A stretch of DNA of 46,511 bases from Candidatus Melainabacteria bacterium (GTDB lineage Bacteria > Cyanobacteriota > Vampirovibrionia > 2-02-FULL-35-15). Positions 34,155 through 42,509 of this stretch are shown here, piece after piece; position 1 is the first letter of the stretch; each line of letters opens with the position of its first letter. Position numbers and translations under genes: made by a program. The stretch covers positions 1 to 46,511 of the forward strand of contig JAHFBG010000017.1 of the NCBI GenBank assembly GCA_023250155.1, written 5' to 3'. A model generated the notes under the pieces. It was not told the DNA's origin, made no database searches, and saw nothing but the letters and a program-made list of their open reading frames with translations.

Positions 34155-35381
34155 ATGAAAAAGATAGCATTAGTTTTATCTGGTGGTGCTGCACGAGGTG
34201 CATATGAAATAGGTGTACTTAAAGCACTACTTCCTGAATTTCAAAAGTATGGTGGCTTTAAAATTATTTGTGGCACAAGTGTAGGATCTATTAATGCTTG
34301 TTTTTTAACATCCTTACTTCATCTTCCTGTAGAAAAAATACTTGAGGGACTTGAACACTATTGGCTTACATTAAAAAGAGAGCATGTATTTATAGAGAAC
34401 TGGGCACATGCAGGTCTTCGATCTTTTTTAGGTTCACTAAAACTTGGACAACCTGATTTTCAAGGGCTTTTAGATAATGCACCTTTAAAGCGAATGTTAG
34501 AGAATGAGGTTAACTGGGATCAATTGAGAAAAAATATTCAAGATGATTTATTGTATGCACTAACTATTACTTGTACATCTGTAACCAGTGGAAAAGCAAT
34601 TGTATTTTATGAATCACCTGATCCTCACTGTATAAGTGTTATACCACGTGATTCTCATACAAGATTTGTGCCTGATAAGGTTTCCCCCACTCATGCACTT
34701 GCATCAACAGCAATACCAATATTTTTCAAATCAGAACTTTTAGAATTTAAAGACCATAATATTCACCATGCAGATTGGTTTTGCGATGGTGGTGTTAGAC
34801 AGAACACACCATTAGCTCCAGCTTTATTGCTAGGTGCAGATGCTCTTGTCATTATAGGACTTCATTTTTCTGAGGAACAAACATCTGATGCAAGTAGTGA
34901 AAAGCCCGGATTACTACAAATTGTTGGTAAGCTTTTAAATGCTTTGTTTTTAGATCACGTAAGATTTGATACTCAAAGATTAAATATGGTAAATGAAATC
35001 TTAGAGTCTATTGAGGAGCCAGAAGTAATAAATAAAATAAATGAACAACGTGTACGAAACGGCTATAAAGCCTGGAGAGTAATTCCTGATTTGTTTGTTT
35101 CACCAAGCAAACCGATTAGTGATATTGCAGAAGAAATCTGGGACAAGTATCCTGATACAAGAAAAAACTTTAGAACACTTGATTGGTTATTTAGGTTAGG
35201 AAATTTAAAGGGGCATTTTAGAGGAGATCTTTTAAGTTATTTCTACTTTAACCCATATTACAGTAAAGCACTTATAGACCTAGGTTATAAAGATGGAATG
35301 GAAAAAATAAATTCTTACGTATGGGATCCACATAAAAAGCAAAATGTTAGATTGATTGATAAAATCGTGGGAAATCTATAG
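34155..35381 (+). CDS. Patatin-like phospholipase (canonical)
   Basis: The 408-residue protein has all patatin motifs: oxyanion SGGAARGAYEIG (9-20), nucleophile elbow GTSVG with S42, and catalytic Asp D211 in CDGGVRQNTPL. The C-terminal 180 residues extend beyond the core domain and are not assigned. No signal peptide. It is about 120 residues longer than the patatin at 24634 and only distantly similar to it, so this is not a recent duplicate. It lies 151 bp from leuC, transcribed divergently. Role: lipid acyl hydrolysis, membrane turnover or toxin-like activity; the sequence does not decide. Confidence 0.92.
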   Translation: MKKIALVLSGGAARGAYEIGVLKALLPEFQKYGGFKIICGTSVGSINACFLTSLLHLPVEKILEGLEHYWLTLKREHVFIENWAHAGLRSFLGSLKLGQPDFQGLLDNAPLKRMLENEVNWDQLRKNIQDDLLYALTITCTSVTSGKAIVFYESPDPHCISVIPRDSHTRFVPDKVSPTHALASTAIPIFFKSELLEFKDHNIHHADWFCDGGVRQNTPLAPALLLGADALVIIGLHFSEEQTSDASSEKPGLLQIVGKLLNALFLDHVRFDTQRLNMVNEILESIEEPEVINKINEQRVRNGYKAWRVIPDLFVSPSKPISDIAEEIWDKYPDTRKNFRTLDWLFRLGNLKGHFRGDLLSYFYFNPYYSKALIDLGYKDGMEKINSYVWDPHKKQNVRLIDKIVGNL

Positions 35382-35449
35382 TAAATTTATTGCTAGCTAA
35401 TAAAGCGAGGTTTGTCCAATTTATTTGGCAAATCGAGCGGTCTAGGCAA

Positions 35450-35488
35450 AGGTGGCTCTGAAGAGCAACGTCACCGCAAGAGCCACCT
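35450..35488. terminator. Inverted repeat between convergent genes
   Basis: A perfect ten-base stem AGGTGGCTCT/AGAGCCACCT (35450-35459 and 35479-35488) with a 19-nt loop lies between the converging patatin and barrel genes. It sits in a locally GC-rich block (35401-35490). No long U-tract follows on either side (plus side GAGTAAAAATAG), so it may be a terminator, a dispersed repeat or another RNA structure. Confidence 0.5.
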
Positions 35489-35501
35489 GAGTAAAAATAG
35501 C

Positions 35502-36518
35502 TTATTTAATTCTTGCAGTAATATTAAATCCAAAATGCCAGTCATTTGATGGACCTCCTACAGGAAATTGTCCAAATGTAGAGTAAGGAACATTTGAAAA
35601 TCCAAGTGTCCACACATGAGTCTCAAGCCGAGATAAAATCTGTAGTCCAAAGGACCAGCCATTTTCTACTTCTCTGTACCCACTAAGTATAGGTGTATAT
35701 TCTCCAAATATAGAAAGTTTATTAGGCCATATTTGTAATGCTGTTCCTATAGGTAATGCAAATGTACCACTGCTTCTTTTATAACCTCTGCCTTTAGGAT
35801 CTAAAAATGTAAAGAATGAAGCAGATAGAGAATTTGACATTCCAATTGTGGCCGATTTATCAGACCATGTTGGTGCAAGATAAACTTTTAACCAGTTTGG
35901 AACAATAACCTTAGTGATTATTGGCTGAACATAAAAATCAATTGAGTTTTGAATGTTATCGTTTTGAAAACCGCTTGATAGGGTTAGTCCAAAAGGAGCT
36001 CCATTACCCCATTTTTTCGATTCTTTAAAAATTTGATATTTTGTTCCTGCTTCAATAGCATCAGTTAGACTTGATCTAAATACGTGTGCTTCAAGATTGT
36101 TTGTAATTCCATAATATAAACCTAAGCCTGTATAAGAATATGTATCTAACCCATATAAATCATTTGCTGTTTCTTCTTTTATAGGACCTGAAAATCTATG
36201 TGTAAAATCAAATCCAACTCCATTTCTTGGTAAAAGATTGTCAGTAGGAATATTAAAAAGTCTTGCACTTACATTAGATGCAGCAGGTCCTTTGGCATAT
36301 TGTTTTCGTTTCTTCGTAGCATTTCCTTCTAATGGTGGTGTTTCAACAATTGTTTCGACAGTGGGTTCTACAGGCACATCTAATGTATATTCTTTTCCTT
36401 CTATTTCAACCTTTAGTTTTTTATCACCTTGATTATATTCTAGAATTTTGGGTTCTTGAGCGTAGCAGATGTTAATAGTTGAAAGAAAAATTAAAAATAT
36501 AAAAACAAATTGTTTCAT
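35502..36518 (-). CDS. Predicted outer-membrane beta-barrel protein (DUF5777-like)
   Basis: The 338-residue protein has a signal peptide (MKQFVFIFLIFLSTINICYA-Q), a charged Pro/Thr-rich spacer (25-75) and then alternating amphipathic strands. RNGVGFDFTHRFSGPI, GLGLYYGITNNLEAHVFRSS and the closing WHFGFNITARIK end in the way of outer-membrane barrels. The pattern of DUF5777 proteins (ARLFNIPT, then HRF) fits. Only 5 bp separate it from the upstream cytochrome c gene, so they form one operon. It may be a pore or a support for a periplasmic electron-transfer step; this is inference. Confidence 0.8.
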   Translation of the reverse strand: MKQFVFIFLIFLSTINICYAQEPKILEYNQGDKKLKVEIEGKEYTLDVPVEPTVETIVETPPLEGNATKKRKQYAKGPAASNVSARLFNIPTDNLLPRNGVGFDFTHRFSGPIKEETANDLYGLDTYSYTGLGLYYGITNNLEAHVFRSSLTDAIEAGTKYQIFKESKKWGNGAPFGLTLSSGFQNDNIQNSIDFYVQPIITKVIVPNWLKVYLAPTWSDKSATIGMSNSLSASFFTFLDPKGRGYKRSSGTFALPIGTALQIWPNKLSIFGEYTPILSGYREVENGWSFGLQILSRLETHVWTLGFSNVPYSTFGQFPVGGPSNDWHFGFNITARIK

Positions 36519-36523
36519 ACCAC

Positions 36524-36868
36524 CTACAACGTCCCCACATACTCAGCCAATTTTGATATTTGATCATCAGTCAGTTTAAAATCAAACATTTTTTTCATTA
36601 GTTGAATTGATCTTTTAATTTGTTCTTCATCTTTTCTTTTTCCAACCCCTTTTAAAACAGGAATCTTCTTGCCTTCTTCTTGATCCACGCTTTGTGTTTC
36701 AAAATTCCATCTGCCACCTGAACCACCATTTATATGACAGTGATTACAGCTTCCATATTTCCCTTTTGAATTATAAAAAAGGTCTTTTCCAGGTAGATCT
36801 TTTGCAAACAAAAAACTAAAAGTGCTTATAAAAAAGACTATGAATAAAATTGGAATGAATAACTTCAT
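36524..36868 (-). CDS. Periplasmic c-type cytochrome (monoheme)
   Basis: The 114-residue protein has a signal peptide (to about residue 22) and one heme-attachment motif C41-N-H-C44-H45. Met 91 or Met 94 in QLMKKMFDF is the likely distal ligand. The C-terminal helix TDDQISKLAEYVGTL is typical of class I cytochromes c. It is first in a two-gene operon with the barrel protein. No cytochrome maturation genes or oxidase subunits are in the window. Confidence 0.9.
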   Translation of the reverse strand: MKLFIPILFIVFFISTFSFLFAKDLPGKDLFYNSKGKYGSCNHCHINGGSGGRWNFETQSVDQEEGKKIPVLKGVGKRKDEEQIKRSIQLMKKMFDFKLTDDQISKLAEYVGTL

Positions 36869-36909
36869 TAGAAGAAATTATTACATTTTTATTTTTGCAT
36901 GTAAACTTT

Positions 36910-38103
36910 TTATAACAGATGAACTGGTGGTGCGTTTACTCCAGCTCCAACAGATTGTGGGACTGGTGCTGGTACAGGTGGTGGTACTGGTACAGAAGCA
37001 GGTACATGTGGGGCTGGTACTGGTGCAGGTGCATTAAATCTAGCTCCTGCTTGATTTGCATAATTTCGTGCTGAATTATAACCATCTCTAACATATGGTG
37101 CAGATCTGTTTATTACACCATTTACAAGTCTTGCATTATTACCATACAGTGCTTCAAAGAAATGAGTAGCTCCACCTTGATAGTCATACTGTATAGTATG
37201 TGTTGTTTGAGTTCTTAAACCTTGTTCTAGTGTGTTTAGTTGAGTTCTAGAATTTCTTAATGCTGCTTCAGCTCTTTGTAGGCGTATAGCATTTTCTTCA
37301 AGAGCTCTAAGCCTTGCTTGTGTATTAGCAAAAGCTCTTTGTGAATTTGCCAATCTTCTATTTATTGTATCTAGTGCTCTTTGAGCAACATCATTTGTAG
37401 TATTTTGAGCTGTTGCTTGAGTTACTTGTTGTTGCAATGTAGCTGCCTGGTTTCGTAAACCAGCGACCTGATTTCCTAATGTATTAATGTTTGTTGCTAA
37501 TCTTCCTTGTGTTTGTTGAATTGTAGCAGCACTTAAACTTGCTGGATTATTCCCTAATCTTAGATTTCTGATTAGTTCACTACCTGCAGTTTTAAATTCC
37601 TGTGCAACTGGAGCGTGTACTGAGTTTCTAAAATTGTTTATTACTGTTCTTTGTGCTTCAGCGCTAAATGCTACTCCTGGTTGTGCTATAGCTGTTACAG
37701 AAGCTGCTCTTGCGGTATTAAATGCACTTCGAACTTGTTGTAAACCTGGAAGTGCAAAGTATATATTCATGGCTCCAGCACCCATTTGCATGAGGGATGG
37801 CATAAGACCTTGTCCTGTTACAAGTCCTTTTAATCCAGAAAATATTCCTAAGAGTCCTTTTGCTGCAAAAAATATTCCTACGATTGGTATTAATGTGGGG
37901 ACAAATATGCTTGCCATTGCTGCAACATTCATTACATTGTTAACAGTTCCACCTTCACCAAAAAAGAAATCTACGGCACCACATAAACCTAATGCTCCTG
38001 CACCGCCAGAACCAGCTACTCTATGTCGGGCTGATTCAAAGAGACCAGCACCTGGAGTAGGTCCTAATGGTGTTCGTACAATATTTACGCCTGCTAAGCT
38101 CAT
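36910..38103 (-). CDS. Ala/Gln-rich coiled-coil protein with hydrophobic segment and Pro-rich tail
   Basis: A 397-residue protein with AAGGA before the ATG. Residues 1-50 are Gly/Ala-rich. Residues about 55-120 are strongly hydrophobic (FVPTLIPIVGIFFAAKGLLGIF) and could form two or three membrane helices. Residues about 175-320 are a long Gln/Ala/Asn-rich coiled coil. Residues about 355-390 are a Val-Pro-Ala-rich tail. There is no N-terminal signal peptide. I do not recognise the family. A hydrophobic hairpin plus coiled coil is the broad layout of membrane-inserting translocators, but it is also seen in many unrelated proteins. Confidence 0.85.
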   Translation of the reverse strand: MSLAGVNIVRTPLGPTPGAGLFESARHRVAGSGGAGALGLCGAVDFFFGEGGTVNNVMNVAAMASIFVPTLIPIVGIFFAAKGLLGIFSGLKGLVTGQGLMPSLMQMGAGAMNIYFALPGLQQVRSAFNTARAASVTAIAQPGVAFSAEAQRTVINNFRNSVHAPVAQEFKTAGSELIRNLRLGNNPASLSAATIQQTQGRLATNINTLGNQVAGLRNQAATLQQQVTQATAQNTTNDVAQRALDTINRRLANSQRAFANTQARLRALEENAIRLQRAEAALRNSRTQLNTLEQGLRTQTTHTIQYDYQGGATHFFEALYGNNARLVNGVINRSAPYVRDGYNSARNYANQAGARFNAPAPVPAPHVPASVPVPPPVPAPVPQSVGAGVNAPPVHLL

Positions 38104-38221
38104 ATATATTTTCCTTTAATATTATTATTAAATAAGAGTTCTTTTATGAAGAGTCATCAGACCCTACACATATTAAAAGGCCGTTATAAGAAAAAATTGA
38201 TAGTGAATTAGAAAATAGTGT

Positions 38222-38677
38222 TTATTTCTTACCCAGTAAATAAGCCTTAACCAATCGTTTACCTAAAAAGAAATTATTATACATTTCTTTAATGTGTGAA
38301 CTGGCTTCACCACCTACATCTATAGAACATGCTCTTAAAAGCCTTACAAACTCCCTGTAATGCATAAAGTCATTTTTTTCAAAGTAGTCTTTTAAATAGT
38401 TTTCAAGATATCCTTTTAATTCTTCTTCCTTTATATGCTGCTTGTTTATAAAATCTTGTTTAGCCAAATCATAAACCAATACATAACGCATGCTTTTTCT
38501 TGCATTGTCAAAACACCTCTTTAAGCTAGATGCTAAAGCTTTACTTTTTTCTCTGACAATACTTAACCAATAATCTAAATCAGATAGTATTTCATTGTCT
38601 ATAGAATCAGACAAAAGCTTATCCAACGATTCAAAATCTATAGTATTTTCACTTTTTTCATTTACAGAGTTATTCAT
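38222..38677 (-). CDS. Unknown helical protein (151 residues)
   Basis: A 151-residue, mostly helical, charged protein with an acidic N-terminus and two cysteines. There is no membrane segment, signal peptide or motif I recognise. It is divergent from lpxA with only 15 bp between the starts, so the two promoters overlap each other's coding sequence or both transcripts are nearly leaderless. Probably cytoplasmic. Confidence 0.75.
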   Translation of the reverse strand: MNNSVNEKSENTIDFESLDKLLSDSIDNEILSDLDYWLSIVREKSKALASSLKRCFDNARKSMRYVLVYDLAKQDFINKQHIKEEELKGYLENYLKDYFEKNDFMHYREFVRLLRACSIDVGGEASSHIKEMYNNFFLGKRLVKAYLLGKK

Positions 38678-38692
38678 GATAAACTAAACCAT

Positions 38693-39514
38693 ATGCTTAC
38701 TTGTACCACCTCTAATATACACCCAACAGCAATCATATCCAAGGAAGCCAGCATTGGCAAGGACGTAATCATTGGTCCGTATTCATATATAGGTCCAAAT
38801 GTAGAAATTAAAGAAAAAACCTATATTGGCCCACATGTGATTATTGATGGCATTACTCAAATCGGTTCAAACTGTAAACTAATAGCAGCTTGTAGTATTG
38901 GACTACCTCCTCAAGACATTAGTTATAAAGATGAACCTACTGGTGTGAAAATAGGTAATGGAACGGTAATTAGAGAATATGTGACTATTCATAGAGCATC
39001 AAAAGAAGGTTTTACAGTAATTGGAGAAAATTGTTATTTAATGAATTATGTTCATGTAGCACACAATGTTCAGCTTGGAAACAGTGTGATTATAGCGAAT
39101 TCTTCTATGCTGGCTGGCTATGTAATTGTAGAAGATTTTGTTTTTATAAGTGCTCTTTCACCAATACATCAACACTGTAGAATTGGTGAATCTGCAATGG
39201 TAGGTGGAATGACGGGAAGCAGGCTAGATTTGCCCCCATATTTTATTGCAGATGGCAGACCTGCTAAGATTCGAGGAGTAAATAAAGTCGGACTTAGAAG
39301 AAGAGGGATAAAAGCTGATGTTAGAGATGAATTAGCAAAAGCTTATAAAATCATTTATCATTCAGGACTCAATACTTCAAATGCACTACAGAAAATAGAA
39401 ACAGAGCTTATACCGTTTGACGAAATTAAAAAATTGGTTGGTTTTTATAGAACATCAAAAAGGGGTGTTGTAGGCATTGATTCAGAAGAAAATGACTTCC
39501 TTGAAAAAGAATAA
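38693..39514 (+). CDS. lpxA: UDP-N-acetylglucosamine acyltransferase
   Basis: The 273-residue protein begins with hexapeptide repeats (IGPYSYIGPNVEI, then IGNGTVI), giving a left-handed beta-helix, and ends with the helical cap. The catalytic His pair is H121 and H124 in NYVHVAHNVQLGN, matching H122/H125 of E. coli LpxA. It starts lipid A synthesis by 3-O-acylation of UDP-GlcNAc. Here lpxA is followed by lspA (23-bp overlap) and rluD, not by lpxC/fabZ/lpxB as in many bacteria. No Shine-Dalgarno is seen before the ATG. Confidence 0.93.
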   Translation: MLTCTTSNIHPTAIISKEASIGKDVIIGPYSYIGPNVEIKEKTYIGPHVIIDGITQIGSNCKLIAACSIGLPPQDISYKDEPTGVKIGNGTVIREYVTIHRASKEGFTVIGENCYLMNYVHVAHNVQLGNSVIIANSSMLAGYVIVEDFVFISALSPIHQHCRIGESAMVGGMTGSRLDLPPYFIADGRPAKIRGVNKVGLRRRGIKADVRDELAKAYKIIYHSGLNTSNALQKIETELIPFDEIKKLVGFYRTSKRGVVGIDSEENDFLEKE

Positions 39515-39968
39515 GGTAGATTTTTTAATCCCTTTTTTGTTTTGCACACTAATTGTTTTCATAGACCAGATCACAAAAAGATTTGTATACAATGAAATCG
39601 GATTAAATAATAGTAGAGATTTTCTACCTGGTATTGTACAACTTACGGTACTTCAAAATACTGGTGGAGCATTCAGCATATTAAAACAATATCCTGTTTA
39701 TTTTAAAGTCCTTGGACTAATCAACGTTTTCATTTTTTCTTATTTAGCTCTTTGTCCTACTGTTAAGTTTAATCAAATTACAAAACTTGGATTTACTTCT
39801 GTCTTAGGTGGCACAATAGGAAATCTAATTGATCGTTTTCTTATGAGTGGAGTAATAGATTTTTTAGATTTACAACTATTTAATTTTGCAGTGTTTAATA
39901 TCGCTGATATATTTATTGATGTTGGGGTAGGCTTGATATTAATTGGATTCTTGAAAAAAAATGGATGA
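39492..39968 (+). CDS. lspA: Lipoprotein signal peptidase
   Basis: The 158-residue protein has four membrane segments. The catalytic aspartates are D123 in SGVIDFLD and D139 in FNIADIFID; other family motifs are DQITKR and LQNTGGAFS. It cleaves prolipoprotein signal peptides in the inner membrane. I start at ATG 39492 with AGAAG in front; an in-frame TTG at 39477 is less likely. It overlaps lpxA by 23 bp and rluD by 8 bp, so all three are translationally linked. Confidence 0.94.
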   Translation: MTSLKKNKVDFLIPFLFCTLIVFIDQITKRFVYNEIGLNNSRDFLPGIVQLTVLQNTGGAFSILKQYPVYFKVLGLINVFIFSYLALCPTVKFNQITKLGFTSVLGGTIGNLIDRFLMSGVIDFLDLQLFNFAVFNIADIFIDVGVGLILIGFLKKNG

Positions 39969-40857
39969 TAAAAAAATATTACAAGTACCCGAAGAAAATA
40001 TTGGTGAAAGATTGGATCTCTTTGTCTGTAACTCTATTAAAGATATAAGTAGAACATTAATTCAAAGATTAATTGAAGAAAAGCAAGTTCTAGTAAATGA
40101 TAAAGCTTCAAAGGCAGGTTATAAGCTACATTTCAATGATGTAATATCTATTTTTTTACCTTCTTTAAAAGAAACAAATATCAAACCTGAAGACATTAAA
40201 CTAGATATTGTTTTTGAAGATAAAGATTTGATTGTAATCAATAAATCTCAAGGCATGGTCACACATCCAGCAAGTGGTGTTTATAGTGGGACATTAGTAA
40301 ATGCTTTACTTTATCGCTGCAAAGATTCACTATCAGGGATAAATGGTGTTATAAGACCTGGCATTGTTCATAGGCTTGACAAAGAGACTTCAGGTTTAAT
40401 TATTGTTTGTAAGAATGATAAATCTCATCTAAATATTGCAAATCAAATCAAAGAAAGAACCTTAAAAAGAATCTATCTTGCAATGGTATCTGGAAAACTT
40501 CCTTATAAAAGTGGAGTTATTAATAAACCTATTGATAGGGATAAAGTTCAAAGACATAAAATGGCTGTTGTTCCAGGTGGACGAGTTGCTATTACACACT
40601 GGAAGGTTATAAAAGAGTTTGAAAATTATACATATATAGAATGTAGTCTTGAAACAGGACGGACACATCAAATTAGAGTACATATGAAAAGCCTTGGATA
40701 CCCTATTCTTGGGGATAAAACATATGGTAAAAAAAATGATTGTGCAGAATCCATGATGCTACATGCTTACAAACTAATTTTTACTCACCCAAAAAACGGA
40801 AAAGAAATAAAACTTGAAACAGAAGTGCCAGCTAGGTTTATTAGCTTGGGGGTGTAG
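39961..40857 (+). CDS. rluD: RluA/RluD-family 23S rRNA pseudouridine synthase
   Basis: The 298-residue protein has an N-terminal S4 RNA-binding domain (about 14-75) and an RluA catalytic domain with the Asp nucleophile D140 in GIVHRLDKETSGL. The later motif ETGRTHQIRVHMKSLGYPILGD is also typical. It isomerises uridines in large-subunit rRNA; the RluD name is by general similarity since RluC and RluA paralogs share the motifs. Its end overlaps the convergent unknown gene by 17 bp. Confidence 0.92.
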   Translation: MDDKKILQVPEENIGERLDLFVCNSIKDISRTLIQRLIEEKQVLVNDKASKAGYKLHFNDVISIFLPSLKETNIKPEDIKLDIVFEDKDLIVINKSQGMVTHPASGVYSGTLVNALLYRCKDSLSGINGVIRPGIVHRLDKETSGLIIVCKNDKSHLNIANQIKERTLKRIYLAMVSGKLPYKSGVINKPIDRDKVQRHKMAVVPGGRVAITHWKVIKEFENYTYIECSLETGRTHQIRVHMKSLGYPILGDKTYGKKNDCAESMMLHAYKLIFTHPKNGKEIKLETEVPARFISLGV

Positions 40858-41503
40858 TTTCTTTTCCAGCAAGCTCAATTGCAAAATCAGTAAACTCAAT
40901 TTGATTTTCTACAAGTGAATTAAAAATATGGGTTAGTATTTTCTGGGGAAAATTCTTTGTTCTCAGATTCTCATGTGTCTTTTCAGAAGTGATGGTCTGA
41001 AAAGCAAATTTAACCAATTTTAGATCATCTTTATTTAAACTAACTGCAAGTTCATCCCAATATAGTTTTCCTGTTTGTATCCCATTACAGACCTTATCAA
41101 GGTTAGATAGAATCTCACTTGTTTTTTCACCTGATTGTTCCTTTATAAGCTTATAAAGCCTTGCTGCATGACTAAGCAATTCATAGTCAAGTACACCTCT
41201 TGCATCAATCTCATTTTGTTCTGCATCTAGTTCATAAGTTTCAACACCAAAATTTTCTTGTAAATAACTATCAACTCCAGATGGATTATTTCTTATTCTT
41301 TCTTGTGCATCCTTAAGAGTCTTTCTTAACATTGCAGGATCTAAATTTTTAAGCCACTTCAACGTATTAGTTTCATCATCACCTATTTTCTCATTTAAAG
41401 AATTACAATGGTCTCCTTGTGCACCATCCACAAACTCTTCACGATAGTCTTTTGCTGCACCGATTATAAAACCTAAATATTGTTTAATTGGAGTAATATT
41501 CAT
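40841..41503 (-). CDS. Unknown protein sharing an N-terminal motif with its neighbour
   Basis: About 220 residues from ATG 41503; a TTG at 41521 is in frame but less likely. Mostly helical and acidic, with no signal peptide or membrane segment. The N-terminus MNITPIKQYLGFIIGAAKDY lines up with the start of the next protein upstream, MEISAIKSNLGNIVLLAKEY. The rest differs. I do not recognise the family. The shared start could be a secretion signal, a targeting tag or the remnant of a paralogous pair. Confidence 0.75.
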   Translation of the reverse strand: MNITPIKQYLGFIIGAAKDYREEFVDGAQGDHCNSLNEKIGDDETNTLKWLKNLDPAMLRKTLKDAQERIRNNPSGVDSYLQENFGVETYELDAEQNEIDARGVLDYELLSHAARLYKLIKEQSGEKTSEILSNLDKVCNGIQTGKLYWDELAVSLNKDDLKLVKFAFQTITSEKTHENLRTKNFPQKILTHIFNSLVENQIEFTDFAIELAGKETTPPS

Positions 41504-41566
41504 AACTACATATACTAGCAAAACTAAGAATACAAAATCAGCAAATTTTCTAAAGAAATAATTAAG

Positions 41567-42034
41567 CTATTTAGTTTTAATAGTCCCTTCTTTAAGGGGC
41601 TTTGAATCAATATCTTCAACTAGAGTAAGAAATAAGTTTAAATCAAATTGGTCAGGAAAAAATATAACCAAATTCATAAATTCCATTAAGGCTGTTTCAT
41701 CTTGTGTCATTTTTTTAATTGCTTCTTCAACTTTAGTTTTATCTAAAACAAATACACCTTTATAGTCTCTTGAATATCGGCCTGATTTATCTTTTTGTGC
41801 AAGCTCTAAGAAAATTCTTTCTCCAAAATAAACTATTTGGTCTAACCAATTTTTCCTATAACTTTGAATCGTATTAAAAAACTGCCGATCATAGTCATTA
41901 ATTGCTTGCTTGTTTTCTACAGCTTCTCCTATGTTTGCTACTTCTTTTGCAACACTATCAGGTACTTCACCCTTGTATTCTTTTGCAAGTAATACAATAT
42001 TTCCCAAGTTAGACTTAATAGCTGATATTTCCAT
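41567..42034 (-). CDS. Unknown protein, N-terminal paralog of the downstream gene
   Basis: A 155-residue helical protein with no signal peptide or membrane segment. Residues 1-25 match the pattern M-x-I-x-x-I-K-x-x-L-G-x-I-x-x-x-A-K-[DE]-Y shared with the gene that follows on the same strand (63 bp away from its ATG). Beyond that the sequences diverge, though both end in regions of Phe/Leu-rich helices. Divergent from the LapA-domain gene. Confidence 0.75.
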   Translation of the reverse strand: MEISAIKSNLGNIVLLAKEYKGEVPDSVAKEVANIGEAVENKQAINDYDRQFFNTIQSYRKNWLDQIVYFGERIFLELAQKDKSGRYSRDYKGVFVLDKTKVEEAIKKMTQDETALMEFMNLVIFFPDQFDLNLFLTLVEDIDSKPLKEGTIKTK

Positions 42035-42160
42035 ATGTAATTCTTATAGATAAATATATATGCTAAATGATGCTTTAGTACAGTGATTTTTAATTGATGT
42101 GATCAAAATGTTACTGTAAATTAAATGTAATATCCTTGTAAATCATTTAAAATATTATTT

Positions 42161-42499
42161 ATGAAGTTAATTAGAACAATTTTTTCATTTGCAATCCTTA
42201 TCTTTGTTATATTGATTTTTTTTATGAATATATCAAATACTATAACTCTAGAAACCAAATTCATTTCACTAAAAGCTAATGTTGGGTTTTTAATTCTTTC
42301 TTGTAGTATATTAAGTAGCCTTGCGACCCTCCTCTTAATGCCAAAAGGACTATTTTTAAATAGTGATATTAACAAGCTTAAAAAACAACATGAGAAATCA
42401 AAACTGAATCATGAAATTGAATCAGATAAAGTAAAACAACTTGAAGCAAAAGTTAATACCCTTGAAGAAGCTTTAAGAACAGTTACACAAAGAAAGTAA
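42161..42499 (+). CDS. LapA-domain (DUF1049) membrane protein
   Basis: The 112-residue protein has two membrane helices (about 5-24 and 42-62) separated by a short loop, FMNISNTITLETKF, then a C-terminal coiled coil (70-108). This is the layout of LapA/YciS-type proteins, which in E. coli take part in controlling LpxC and LPS assembly. The assignment rests on topology and the NISNTITLE-like loop. It lies alone between two minus-strand genes. Confidence 0.75.
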   Translation: MKLIRTIFSFAILIFVILIFFMNISNTITLETKFISLKANVGFLILSCSILSSLATLLLMPKGLFLNSDINKLKKQHEKSKLNHEIESDKVKQLEAKVNTLEEALRTVTQRK

Positions 42500-42509
42500 G
42501 TTACAGTCT

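Noticed and set aside
37634..38119. Plus-strand open frame of 161 codons
   Set aside because: Antisense to the Ala-rich coiled-coil gene, which has a ribosome site and sensible composition.
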